DNA of 64,000 bases, from contig OZ243962.1 of the NCBI GenBank assembly GCA_965214625.1, positions 1,426,001 through 1,490,000 of the forward strand, written 5' to 3'. This DNA is from G965214625 sp965214625 (GTDB lineage Bacteria > Pseudomonadota > Gammaproteobacteria > Arenicellales > Poriferihabitantaceae). The position numbers and the translations under genes were made by a program. Each line of letters opens with the position of its first letter. The first letter of the stretch is position 1. This document shows, piece by piece, positions 53,487-61,786 of this stretch. A model generated the notes under the pieces. The model saw nothing but the letters and a program-made list of their open reading frames with translations, made no database searches and was not told the DNA's origin.

Positions 53487-54413
53487 TTGCACAACGAAGC
53501 ACTGACCGCACTATCATCCATCGAAGGCTTTAGTCAGCTCGACCCCCACTCGATCACCAGCCAACGACTCGGTGGACTGACCAATCGCAACTACCGGATC
53601 GACTGCGAGCATGGCCGTTATGTATTGCGGCTCGCAGGCGACGGAACCAATCAGTATATCGACCGTAAAACCGAATATTACAATGCATCGATTGCCTCCG
53701 AGGCCGGGGTCAATGCCGAAATCATTTATTTCAATGACGACGACGGCACCATGGTCTGTCGCTATATCGATCAGGCCGTGACGCTGGATATCGAAAAATT
53801 CCGCGATGCCGGCGTCCTGGCGCGAACCGGGCGGGCCTTTCGGCAATTGCATGACTGTCAAAAGGCCTTCCGGGGACAGTTTGAATTGTTCCAGCAGATT
53901 GACCAGTATCGTGCCGTGCTCAATAAACTGAATGCCGAATTGCCGGCCGGCTACGAAGACATACAGCATGATGCCGAGCGGGTCCGCGACGTCCTTTCCC
54001 TGCACACCCTGCCCAATACGCCCTGCCACTGCGACCCGATGGTTGAAAACTGCATTGATGATGGGGAAAGGGTCTACATTATTGATTTTGAATATGCCGG
54101 GAACAATGATCCGATGTGGGACCTCGGTGACCTGTCCGTCGAAGGCCATTTCAGTGATGAACAGGATAACCGGTTGATGACCGCCTATTTCGGCCGGGAA
54201 CCCAGCCGGTTCGACCGCGGCAGAATGATCCTGTACAAGGCGATGTGTGACCTGTTATGGACCTTGTGGGGGGTGGTGCAGCATGCCAATGGCAATCCGG
54301 CCGAGGATTTTTGGGCCTATGCCGTCGAAAGACTGGATCGATGCCGGGCACTGATGGGCCAGGATCATTTCGCACGGCACCTGGAATCCGTTCGACGCGG
54401 GCCGGGCAGATGA
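53487..54413 (+). CDS. LicA-like choline/ethanolamine kinase (APH fold)
   Basis: Small-molecule kinase of 308 aa. The nucleotide-binding N-lobe reads LGGLTNRNYRID and YVLRLAGDGTNQYIDR. The Brenner motif is CHCDPMVENCID (HxDxxxxN), and the metal motif is IIDFEYAGNNDPMWDLGDLS, close to choline kinases and LicA. TTG 53487 has GGAG nine nt upstream and is preferred; an in-frame GTG exists at 53472. It overlaps the methyltransferase gene by four nt (ATGA). Predicted role: phosphorylating ethanolamine and/or choline, giving the substrate for, or sharing the product of, the adjacent phosphobase methyltransferase. Confidence 0.83.
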   Translation: MHNEALTALSSIEGFSQLDPHSITSQRLGGLTNRNYRIDCEHGRYVLRLAGDGTNQYIDRKTEYYNASIASEAGVNAEIIYFNDDDGTMVCRYIDQAVTLDIEKFRDAGVLARTGRAFRQLHDCQKAFRGQFELFQQIDQYRAVLNKLNAELPAGYEDIQHDAERVRDVLSLHTLPNTPCHCDPMVENCIDDGERVYIIDFEYAGNNDPMWDLGDLSVEGHFSDEQDNRLMTAYFGREPSRFDRGRMILYKAMCDLLWTLWGVVQHANGNPAEDFWAYAVERLDRCRALMGQDHFARHLESVRRGPGR

Positions 54414-55183
54414 CCCTGAAGCCCGTTTCGCCAACCCCGCTGGACCTGACCCAATATACGACCGCCGCCATCTTGCATTACCAGGCCATCTTCGGCGAGG
54501 ATTTCGTGAGCCCGGGGGGACAGGCCATGGCCATTGAGTTGATCGAACAGCTCGACCTGCCACCCCGCTCGACCGTGCTGGACGTGGGTTGTGGATTGGG
54601 TGGCAGCGCTTTTGTGATGGCCAGGCGGTACGGGTTCGCGGTCGAGGGCATTGACCTGTCTTGCAACATGCTCGCTCTGGCGCAACGAAAACTGGAAACC
54701 TATGGGCTCGAAGACCGCGTGACGTTGCACCATCAGGACTGTCTTGAGTGGGACAAGCCGGCGCACTATCACGGGATCTACAGTCGTGACGTGTTTTTGC
54801 ACATCCATGACAAGGCCCGGTTGTTCCGTGTCCTGAAATCCCTCCTGAAAGTCGGCGGAAAGCTGCTGTTCACCGATTATTGCTGCGGCCATCGGCCCTG
54901 GGGAGTGGGTTTTTCGCACTACGTGGCCCGTCGGAACTATGACCTGCACACGGTGCCTGACTATGGCGAAATGCTGGTACAGGCCGGATTCAGGGCCGTC
55001 AGCAGTCATGACATAACCGATCGATTGATCCATTTCCTGCACCAGGAACTCGACCGCATGCCGGCGTTGGATATCCGTCCCTCAACGCGAAAACAGCTCG
55101 AACACAACTGGTGGAAAAAGCTGTCTCAAGCACAAAGGGGCGACCATCGCTGGGGGCTGTTCAGCGCAACCAGGGCCTCATGA
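54410..55183 (+). CDS. pmt: Phosphoethanolamine N-methyltransferase homolog (plant/Plasmodium type)
   Basis: Class I SAM-dependent methyltransferase of 257 aa. SAM motif I is VLDVGCGLGGSAF and motif II ends EGIDLSCNML. Beyond the generic fold it carries features of eukaryotic phosphobase methyltransferases: QYTTAAILHYQAIFGEDFVS with Tyr16, IYSRDVFLHIHDK with Asp127 and His131, LLFTDYC, RRNYDLHTVPDYGEML, and terminal WGLF. Tyr16 and His131 correspond by position to the Tyr-His pair described for the Plasmodium enzyme, and Arg175/Tyr177 to its phosphate-binding residues. Predicted reaction: stepwise methylation of phosphoethanolamine to phosphocholine. It overlaps the kinase gene by four nt. 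Confidence 0.82.
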   Translation: MTLKPVSPTPLDLTQYTTAAILHYQAIFGEDFVSPGGQAMAIELIEQLDLPPRSTVLDVGCGLGGSAFVMARRYGFAVEGIDLSCNMLALAQRKLETYGLEDRVTLHHQDCLEWDKPAHYHGIYSRDVFLHIHDKARLFRVLKSLLKVGGKLLFTDYCCGHRPWGVGFSHYVARRNYDLHTVPDYGEMLVQAGFRAVSSHDITDRLIHFLHQELDRMPALDIRPSTRKQLEHNWWKKLSQAQRGDHRWGLFSATRAS

Positions 55184-55273
55184 CACAATGCAGCCTGGCA
55201 CGCCTTGCATTGGGTCCAGGGCGGATGCATTGCATTGTGTCCGACGGTTCGCCCGTCTTGTGAGTGTCCGTCG

Positions 55274-56428
55274 TTGAGCGGCAGCCAGCACCTCACCTTT
55301 GCCGGTCTGTTCTTTGTCCAGACCTTCTCGAGGGGCATTCTTCTTTCGGTCATCCCGTTACAGGCATTATCGCTGCTGGGTACCGCGCAACGCACCAGCA
55401 TCCTGTTTTTTGCGGTCAGTGTCGGCGGCATCCTCGCGGCACTGGTCATGCCCGTGCTTATCCGTAAGGTCGGCAATCACTCTGCCTTTCTGGTCAGCTG
55501 TCTCGCCATGCTGGTTTCGGCGGTGCTGCTGTCGTTCGAAGACGAATGGGTCTTTTCGATCGGTCTCTTTATTCATACGTTTTCGATTGCCGGCGGCGAG
55601 GTCTCGTTGACCCTGTATGTCCTTGCGCGGATCGCGCGGGGGCAACTGACCGCGTTTGAACCGCTTCGTGTGTTTGCCAGTGTTCTGGCACTGACCATTG
55701 GCCCCTTTCTCGGCGTGTTTCTTGAACAACGCGGGGGCCACGCTCTTCCCTTCCTGATTTGTGCCGTCTTTGCGGTGCTGGCGGTCGCTTATTTTCGGCT
55801 GCTTGGGTTGCATCGTGTGCAACTTCCCGTCTCGCATTCCTATGACACCAATCCGCTGCGGTTCCTGCAGCGCTATATACGCCAACCCCGGTTACGGCTG
55901 GCCTACGGACTCATCCTCGCCAGATCCTGCTGGTGGACGATGTTCGTGATCTATGTCCCGATTTATGCCACCCAGTTCGGGCTGGGGGAATTGACCGGGG
56001 CAGCCATCGTTTCTGTCGGGACGGCATGGACCCTGACCGTTCCCTTCTGGGGCTGGGTCGGCAGACGCTACGGCGTCAAGCGATTGCTTCGCTGGGGCTT
56101 CAGTCTGACCAGCGTACTCTCGTTGTCCGTTTATCTCTATACCTCCGTCCCCCTGCTGGCCTCCGTCCTGCTGGTTATCACCGCGCTGGGGGCCACCATG
56201 CTCGACGGGATCGGCAATGTATTGTTCTATCGCGCGGTGCGCGGCAGGGAACGGTCTGAAATGACCGCGGTATTTGCCACCTACCGCGATGTCAGCCAGC
56301 TTGCCACCCCGGGTTTATATGCCGTGCTGTTGAATTTTTTCACGTTGCCGATTGTGTTTTTAAGCGCGTCTGTGTGGATGATGACCGCTGCCTGGTTCTG
56401 CCGTTATGTGCCGAAACAGATGCGCTGA
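55274..56428 (+). CDS. MFS transporter of the kinase/methyltransferase operon
   Basis: Major facilitator permease of about 384 aa with roughly twelve helices. It begins LTFAGLFFVQTFSRGILLSV, has a loop-2 block VLIRKVGNHSAFLV, and ends with SEMTAVFATYRDVSQLATPG near helix 11. The start is uncertain: TTG 55274 has GTGAG upstream and lies just before helix 1, while the frame is open to TTG 55205. It follows the methyltransferase by under 100 nt on the same strand, so it is probably co-transcribed and may move ethanolamine, choline or a derived product. Confidence 0.8.
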   Translation: MSGSQHLTFAGLFFVQTFSRGILLSVIPLQALSLLGTAQRTSILFFAVSVGGILAALVMPVLIRKVGNHSAFLVSCLAMLVSAVLLSFEDEWVFSIGLFIHTFSIAGGEVSLTLYVLARIARGQLTAFEPLRVFASVLALTIGPFLGVFLEQRGGHALPFLICAVFAVLAVAYFRLLGLHRVQLPVSHSYDTNPLRFLQRYIRQPRLRLAYGLILARSCWWTMFVIYVPIYATQFGLGELTGAAIVSVGTAWTLTVPFWGWVGRRYGVKRLLRWGFSLTSVLSLSVYLYTSVPLLASVLLVITALGATMLDGIGNVLFYRAVRGRERSEMTAVFATYRDVSQLATPGLYAVLLNFFTLPIVFLSASVWMMTAAWFCRYVPKQMR

Positions 56429-56503
56429 TCTGACCGATCGATTAAAACACGGCAGTACACCGGCTGGCTCAATCGTCGCATGGGCATCCCTGCATGGACC
56501 GGA

Positions 56504-56532
56504 AACTATCAATTTTTCGAATACTGATAGTT
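56504..56532. promoter_or_regulatory. 8-bp inverted repeat in the fic promoter region (candidate operator)
   Basis: AACTATCA (56504-56511) and TGATAGTT (56525-56532) form a perfect 8-bp inverted repeat around a 13-nt AT-rich spacer, about 50 nt upstream of the fic ATG and just before an AT-rich stretch with catgctatgatacatg. Likely operator or hairpin; the Fic protein has a C-terminal winged-helix-like region that could bind it. Confidence 0.5.
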
Positions 56533-56584
56533 CATGCTATGATACATGATCAATAAGACATGAAATTGATCGTTTTCCAATGCC

Positions 56585-57928
56585 ATGAAAAGACCCAAAA
56601 ATGCGCCAACCCTGCAGGATGTCATGGTAAATGAGGATTTGAATCAGCTGTTTTCGCTACCGCATACAGTCACATTGCCTACTGTCAATGGGAAGTACCT
56701 GCACTGGTCCGAATTACAGTACAGGGACCCGCCTGAGGGCTTGAACCATGCGCGTTGGTGGGGAGCGATCAAGCTGGCTCGCTTGCGACCGAGGAAGGTG
56801 CTTCCCCTAAAAGATGCCAATGGGGGAAATTTCAGTTTCAGCATGCCCGACCCGGTTATCGAAATGTTGCACAAAATCGATGGCCAAGCCACGGGCCGGG
56901 TCGCCGTTGCAGATCAAGTGACCAAGCCAGAGACAAGGAATCGCTATATCGTGAGTTCACTGATCGAAGAGGCCATCAAGTCCAGTCAACTAGAGGGTGC
57001 CTCCACCTCAAGAAAGGTGGCTTCAAATATGCTGCGATCCGGTCGCAAGCCCAAGGATCAATGTGAGCAAATGATACTCAACAACTACCTTGTCATGAAT
57101 CTTGTCAGGAAAATCAAGGACGAAAAACTGACCCCCGAACTGGTTTTTCGTCTGCACAAGGTGATGACCGACCGGACACTGGAACACACCGACTCGGCCG
57201 GAAGACTGCAAACCAGTGCGGATGCGAGAATCGGTGTTTATGATGCCAAGAGCGGCAAGAAATTACACACACCACCCCCCGCAGATCAACTGCCTCATCG
57301 TCTCGACGCGTTATGTGCCTTCGCGAATGCAGAACATACCGGTTCCCATTTTATCCATCCGATCATTCAGGCAATCATACTGCATTTTTGGATTGGCTTT
57401 GATCATCCGTTTGAAGACGGGAATGGGCGATTGGCGCGCGCCTTATTCTACTGGTCGATGCTCAAACAAAAATATGGGTTGTTTGAGTTGATATCCATAT
57501 CAAGCAATATAAAAAAAGCGCCCGCAAAGTATGGCTATGCGTACCTATACTCGGAAACAGATGAAAATGACTTGACGTATTTTATTCTCCAGCAGTTGGA
57601 AGTGATCATTGCATCAATTGCGGATTTTGAAAAATATTTGAATGAAAAAATAAAACAAGTCAGTTTACTGGAGAAAAAACTGAAACATGTCGGCACATTC
57701 AATCATCGACAACTGGCCTTACTGAGTCACGCGATCCGTGGCAAACGCGATGGATATACGTTCGAATCACATAAAAGAAGCCATGGCATTGCCTACGCTA
57801 CCGCACGTGCCGATCTGCTTGATCTGGCGACCCATGAATTGCTTTTTGTGGGGAGTAAAAAAAGTAAGGCGACTTGGTTTTATCCCGCAGACAACCTGGG
57901 GGAAAGGATTCGTGACATCCGTTCGTAG
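56585..57928 (+). CDS. fic: Fic-domain AMPylase-like protein, class II (N-terminal inhibitory helix)
   Basis: 447-aa protein expected to transfer AMP or another nucleotide moiety to target proteins. The catalytic motif is complete: HPFEDGNGRLAR, with His274. The inhibitory helix motif (S/T)xxxE(G/N) appears N-terminal to it as SSQLEG (Ser133, Glu137, Gly138), which defines a class II self-inhibited Fic. The C-terminal about 80 residues (FNHRQLALLSHAIRG, HGIAYATARADLLDLA) look like a winged helix. Codon use and the upstream region are more AT-rich than the neighbours, suggesting acquisition. It lies between an MFS gene and a broken Xre-RES pair. Confidence 0.92.
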   Translation: MKRPKNAPTLQDVMVNEDLNQLFSLPHTVTLPTVNGKYLHWSELQYRDPPEGLNHARWWGAIKLARLRPRKVLPLKDANGGNFSFSMPDPVIEMLHKIDGQATGRVAVADQVTKPETRNRYIVSSLIEEAIKSSQLEGASTSRKVASNMLRSGRKPKDQCEQMILNNYLVMNLVRKIKDEKLTPELVFRLHKVMTDRTLEHTDSAGRLQTSADARIGVYDAKSGKKLHTPPPADQLPHRLDALCAFANAEHTGSHFIHPIIQAIILHFWIGFDHPFEDGNGRLARALFYWSMLKQKYGLFELISISSNIKKAPAKYGYAYLYSETDENDLTYFILQQLEVIIASIADFEKYLNEKIKQVSLLEKKLKHVGTFNHRQLALLSHAIRGKRDGYTFESHKRSHGIAYATARADLLDLATHELLFVGSKKSKATWFYPADNLGERIRDIRS

Positions 57929-58012
57929 CAAAGCGCGGTGGTTTCGGTTTGAGGCACAACACCGGTCACCGATACCACCGCCTTTCATCGTGGTGCACCT
58001 GGTGGACAGCTC

Positions 58013-58414
58013 ATGACTGCGCGAGCGAACCGAACAACGGTCTTTGACCGCAAAGGCCTGTCTGGCCCGGCGTTGCGCACGTTCTTTGGGATCGCGGCAC
58101 TCTGAAATCTCTCAACCGGCGAACAGATGACCCTGCTTGGGCTGATAGCCCGCTCGACCTTCTTCAAGTGGAAAAACAACCCGAACACGGTGCTGCCAGC
58201 GGATACGCTGGCGCGCATTTCCTGCCTCCTGGGCATCTACAAAGCGCTTCAGCTTCTGCTGCCCGACCAACAGGCCGCCGATGAATGGGTGAGGCGTTCA
58301 AACACGGCGCCACCCTTCAGTGGTCGGTCGGCGCTTGACCGGATGTTGTCCAGCCAGGTGGCCGACCTCTTTGCCGTTCGCCAGTATCTGGACACGCAAC
58401 GAGACAGCGGATGA
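58013..58414 (+). pseudogene. Xre/MbcA/ParS-type antitoxin (RES-Xre family) with in-frame TGA
   Basis: One frame from ATG 58013 to the stop at 58414 is interrupted only by TGA at codon 31 (58103-58105). Before it: LSGPALRTFFGIAAL. After it: NLSTGEQMTLLG, STFFKWK, DTLARISCLLGIYKAL, FSGRSALDRMLSSQVADLF and VRQYLDTQR, the DUF2384 antitoxin signature. Relatives have Trp where the TGA lies, so TGG to TGA is the simplest explanation. An ATG at 58127 could still produce the C-terminal toxin-binding domain. The 3' end overlaps a RES toxin start by four nt. Confidence 0.87.
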
Positions 58415-58452
58415 TGACATTGCCGCGGGTCCACCTCGAAGAGAAACCGTGA
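58411..58452 (+). pseudogene. RES-domain toxin stub (13 codons)
   Basis: ATG 58411 overlaps the antitoxin stop (ATGA) exactly where RES toxins begin. It encodes MMTLPRVHLEEKP and then TGA. Full RES toxins are about 150-230 residues and degrade NAD. The remainder is absent; the next gene, on the opposite strand, ends at 58506. Confidence 0.65.
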
Positions 58453-58505
58453 CACCCGGGGCATCCCCCAAACCGGCCGATGAACTTCCACCGGGTGTAT
58501 TCCAT

Positions 58506-58910
58506 CTAAATGCGTGATCTGATTTCAACCGTATTGCCTTCCGGGTCCTTGAGATAGATCGATTTGCCGAATCCCTGTGCGCCATATCTTTGGGCAAAAT
58601 CGGTCACTTCAATACCATGGCCTTGCAGGTGTTTCTTGATTTCAGCCTCAGTAATCGGCTTGAGCTGCAAACAGAAATGATCCAGATTGTTCCCGGTTCC
58701 CGTTGGCGCATCCCCGCCTTTTTGTCCCAACGCGCTGCCCACAGTGACCAGGTCGATCAGTGCATTGCCGGCTCTAAGCTGCGTCAGTCCGATGTCGGGA
58801 CCGGTCTGCCGTTCAACCACACATCCCAGCACATCACAATAAAATGCCAGCATCGCTTCGCGTTTGGTTGTCCGTAAAACGAGGTGGTCAATACCGGCTA
58901 TTTCAAACAC
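58506..58910 (-). CDS. VOC-family (glyoxalase/dioxygenase-like) protein
   Basis: Vicinal-oxygen-chelate protein of about 134 aa. Candidate metal ligands are His in AGIDHLVLR, His in NNLDHFCLQL and Glu in GNTVEIRSR. FYCDVLGC and YLKDPEGN are family landmarks. It resembles small VOC proteins annotated as virulence-associated or glyoxalase-like; the activity is unknown. GTG 58910 gives the usual N-terminus, though TTG 58925 is also in frame. It is not closely related to the glyoxalase at 3.7 kb. Confidence 0.85.
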   Translation of the reverse strand: MFEIAGIDHLVLRTTKREAMLAFYCDVLGCVVERQTGPDIGLTQLRAGNALIDLVTVGSALGQKGGDAPTGTGNNLDHFCLQLKPITEAEIKKHLQGHGIEVTDFAQRYGAQGFGKSIYLKDPEGNTVEIRSRI

Positions 58911-59139
58911 AATGCGTCTTGCCAACCCAAGTCATTTGTACCGTGTGTCTCATTATAGCCGCATCGGCCCGGTGAGCACCATCAAACCGTATCGCTCATG
59001 CCCTCGTGTCCGGCGGTCTTTGTACGGACCGTCCGAAGACATTGTCCAAGCGGGCCAAACGACCCGTGGGGCGAAACAAGCCCAGTGTTCGAACAACCGA
59101 CCCGTCGCCTGCTGACACAATGGGACGAATCCGATGGCC

Positions 59140-59448
59140 TCATGATTGATCGGCGCGCTGTTTCCACAAGGCATAGCCCCCATCAAGGCTGTACGTTTCT
59201 GCAAAGCCCTGCTGATGAAAATACTCCGCCGCCCCCTTGCTCATGTTGCCATGATAACAGCAGACGATCAGCGGCAACCCGCGATCCACACTGTCGATAA
59301 ACTGCTGAACACTTTGCTGGTCAACATGCCGTGCGTTGCCAATATGGCCCGCCTCGAAACTCGCCCTGTCGCGGATATCAACGACCTGCGCCTGTCGCGT
59401 CCGGATAAGGACATCGGCCTGTTCAATATCGATACAAGAAAAACTCAT
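59140..59448 (-). CDS. glpE: Thiosulfate sulfurtransferase GlpE-like rhodanese
   Basis: Single-domain rhodanese of 102 aa that transfers sulfane sulfur from thiosulfate to cyanide or thiols. The active-site loop is VCCYHGNMSKGAAEYF with catalytic Cys in CYHGN, the GlpE signature. VVDIRDRASFEAGHI is the CH2A motif and YSLDGGYALWK the C-terminal one. Length is normal for GlpE. It lies 66 nt downstream of the MDR dehydrogenase stop in the opposite sense of gene order, on the same strand, and could be transcribed with that operon. Confidence 0.92.
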   Translation of the reverse strand: MSFSCIDIEQADVLIRTRQAQVVDIRDRASFEAGHIGNARHVDQQSVQQFIDSVDRGLPLIVCCYHGNMSKGAAEYFHQQGFAETYSLDGGYALWKQRADQS

Positions 59449-59514
59449 GTCTGTGGCCCCCGTTGACGTCGCTACCGTGTTTGCTTGTGCCGTGGCAACC
59501 GATTGCGCTCCGCA

Positions 59515-60603
59515 CTAGTGTGGCGGAATCAGCACCAGTTTGCCGACATGCCGTTTGGCAAGAAAATCCTGTTGTGCCTGCACAATGTCGCCAAGCGGAT
59601 AGGTTTTCGCCACCACGGGATTGATTTCACCGGCTTCGATATAGCGAACCAGGCTTTCAAAGACACAGTCGTCCTGAAAGGTGCAGCCAAAGAATGTCAG
59701 GTCCTTGAGATAGAGCGTGCGCATATCCAGTTCAACCATCGGGCCGGCAATCGCCCCGGCGGTCACATAACGGCCGCCACATTTTAGCACTTCAACCAGC
59801 TGGTACCATTGATCGCCAACCACCAGGTCGACCACCACATCGATGCAGTTCTCCCCGAGCACGGCAGTGATATTGTCACCGCGGGCAATGACCTGGTCGG
59901 CCCCCAGGGTCGCGACCTCCGCACACTTGCTGCGACCCGCAATCGCGATCACGGTGGCACCGCGTCGTTTGCAAAGCTGTATCGCCGCACTCCCCACCCC
60001 ACCGGACGCGCCGGTGATCAACACCGTCTCTTTGGCCACGCCGGCTCTTTGCACCATGCCTTCTGCCGTCGAATAGGCACAGGGAATCGAGGCGAGCGCC
60101 GCGTCCGTCCAGTCGCAGTCTATCTTGTAGGTATCCCGGTCGGGGGCTGTCGCAAACTGCGCGAAGGCCCCATCCGTCTCCGAGCCGAATGTCCAGCATT
60201 CATACGGCCGAAAATCACTGTAACTGCGCATCATGCTGCGAACCAGCACCCGTTCACCGAGGCGCTTCGCGCTGACCCCTTCACCGACCGCAACGATACG
60301 GCCGCAACAGTCGGCACCCTGTATGCGGGGGAAATGCAATGGCTCACCGGTCCAGCTGCCGTCGGTATCCACGCAGTCGCCATGGCCGGCCGAGCCGCCC
60401 TGCCCGGTGGCCGAGGTGACCGCCTTGGAATACCACCCGGTTCGGGTATTGACATCGGTATTGTTCACCCCGGCCGCCATCACCTGGATCAGCACATGTC
60501 CTTTTCGCAAGGCGGGCACCGGGACATCATTTCGATAGTCGAGCTTTTCCAGCCCGCCATGCCCTGTCAGCAGGACAGCGGACATTGTTTGTGGTATGTG
60601 CAT
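59515..60603 (-). CDS. Zinc-type MDR alcohol dehydrogenase/quinone oxidoreductase
   Basis: Medium-chain dehydrogenase of 362 aa. The N-terminal GroES-like domain holds AAGVNNTDVNTRTGWY and GADCCGRIVAVGEGVS. The Rossmann domain has ITGASGGVGSAAIQLCKRRGATV, whose second-strand end favours NADP(H). The catalytic zinc cysteine of classical ADHs is replaced by Asn-Thr, so it is a zinc-poor MDR. ATG 60603 is chosen; the frame is open far upstream but overlaps the Rieske gene. It follows that gene by 4 nt, so they form an operon, perhaps oxidising or reducing the oxygenase product. Confidence 0.86.
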   Translation of the reverse strand: MHIPQTMSAVLLTGHGGLEKLDYRNDVPVPALRKGHVLIQVMAAGVNNTDVNTRTGWYSKAVTSATGQGGSAGHGDCVDTDGSWTGEPLHFPRIQGADCCGRIVAVGEGVSAKRLGERVLVRSMMRSYSDFRPYECWTFGSETDGAFAQFATAPDRDTYKIDCDWTDAALASIPCAYSTAEGMVQRAGVAKETVLITGASGGVGSAAIQLCKRRGATVIAIAGRSKCAEVATLGADQVIARGDNITAVLGENCIDVVVDLVVGDQWYQLVEVLKCGGRYVTAGAIAGPMVELDMRTLYLKDLTFFGCTFQDDCVFESLVRYIEAGEINPVVAKTYPLGDIVQAQQDFLAKRHVGKLVLIPPH

Positions 60604-60607
60604 GGCG

Positions 60608-61786
60608 TTATTGGCTGAGCTGAGTGGCGACCCACTGGTGAAAATGATGGGTCGGTGTGTCCATGACGGGGGAAAACACCCCGCCCTGATAACCGGGGGA
60701 TTGGCGCCCCCGCTGCATTCCCTCGACCGCCGACACGTCCTCCTGAAAAACCGTTTTCCATGACGCCAGCACCGACTGACGGCACGGCGCGTACGTCTCC
60801 TTGAGCGAGGCCTTGCCGACATAATACACCCGAAGGTGTTCGATCGTCCTGTTTTCCGACACCGGCTCAAGCACCATCACAAAGGCATGATCGGCCTGGA
60901 TGCCCAACAGTACATTCGGATAAAACGAGACATATTCGGCTTCCTTGAGCCGGTTTCGGGGCCAGTCGGGAAAGGTCGGCAAGGTGGTCCCCGTCTCCCG
61001 GGACAGGGTGTACGCCAGGCTGCCCTGTCCGGCAAACCGGTCTTCGATCATGATGTGGTAATGGTCTTCGAGCCGGGAATACCGATTGAGCCCGGGATGG
61101 AGAAAGGGCAGGTGGTAGCTCTCACAATAGTTTTCCACGGCCAGTTTCCAGTTGCTGGCAACCTCGACCGTCAGCTCGCTTTCGTGCTTCGCACGATACA
61201 GCTCGGCCAATCCGTTCTGTCCGATAAAACGATCCCACCGATGGCGCAACGGCGCGATATAGTCGGAAAACGCAGGGGCCTCACCAGAGAGGTTGATAAA
61301 GATCACATCCATCCAGACCACATGTCGCACCGGTTTCAGCCCATGCTGTCCACGGTCAAAACCGGCCAGTGCATGTTGGTCCACGCCACCGATATGCGGT
61401 GTTGCTTTCAACCGGCCCCCAAGGTCATAACTCCACGAATGATAGGGACAGCGAATCAGTGCCGGCGATGCGCCTTGTTGTTCCACCAGCAGGTGGCCGC
61501 GGTGACTGCACACATTGTGAAAGACATGAATCCGATCATCTTTCGAACGCGTCACCAACAGCGGCAGCCCCAGAAACTGGAGCGGTTTGACGTAACCGGG
61601 CGTTGGCAGGTCACTGGCAAAGCCGATGCCTGTCCAGTTTTTTCCGAGCACCTGGTTCAACTCATGGGCAAAATAGTCCCGGTTGACGTAGGTTTCGTTG
61701 GGCAGTCCCCTAGCCTGTTCAATGGGTCTGAGAACCCGATCCACCGACACCGGACAGGCGGAATTCATCGACTTGTTTACCACCAC
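60608..61786 (-). CDS. Rieske non-haem iron oxygenase, alpha subunit
   Basis: Oxygenase of 392 aa with a Rieske [2Fe-2S] centre (CSHRGH with Cys93/His95 and CPYHSW with Cys113/His116) and a mononuclear iron site in ENYCESYHLPFLH (His225, His230) plus a later Asp near FQEDVSAVEG. The bridging acid usually Asp in ExxxDxYH is Glu222 here. The layout resembles choline/carnitine/betaine-type or aromatic alpha subunits. No ferredoxin or reductase partner is adjacent. GTG 61786 has GAGG six nt upstream. It is co-transcribed with an MDR dehydrogenase. The substrate is unknown. Confidence 0.87.
   Translation of the reverse strand: MVVNKSMNSACPVSVDRVLRPIEQARGLPNETYVNRDYFAHELNQVLGKNWTGIGFASDLPTPGYVKPLQFLGLPLLVTRSKDDRIHVFHNVCSHRGHLLVEQQGASPALIRCPYHSWSYDLGGRLKATPHIGGVDQHALAGFDRGQHGLKPVRHVVWMDVIFINLSGEAPAFSDYIAPLRHRWDRFIGQNGLAELYRAKHESELTVEVASNWKLAVENYCESYHLPFLHPGLNRYSRLEDHYHIMIEDRFAGQGSLAYTLSRETGTTLPTFPDWPRNRLKEAEYVSFYPNVLLGIQADHAFVMVLEPVSENRTIEHLRVYYVGKASLKETYAPCRQSVLASWKTVFQEDVSAVEGMQRGRQSPGYQGGVFSPVMDTPTHHFHQWVATQLSQ

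Noticed and set aside
53268..53492. Overlapping minus-strand ORF near the HipA remnant as a HipA N-terminal frame
   Set aside because: Its translation is an out-of-frame shadow of the HipA-like sequence and has no HipA features.
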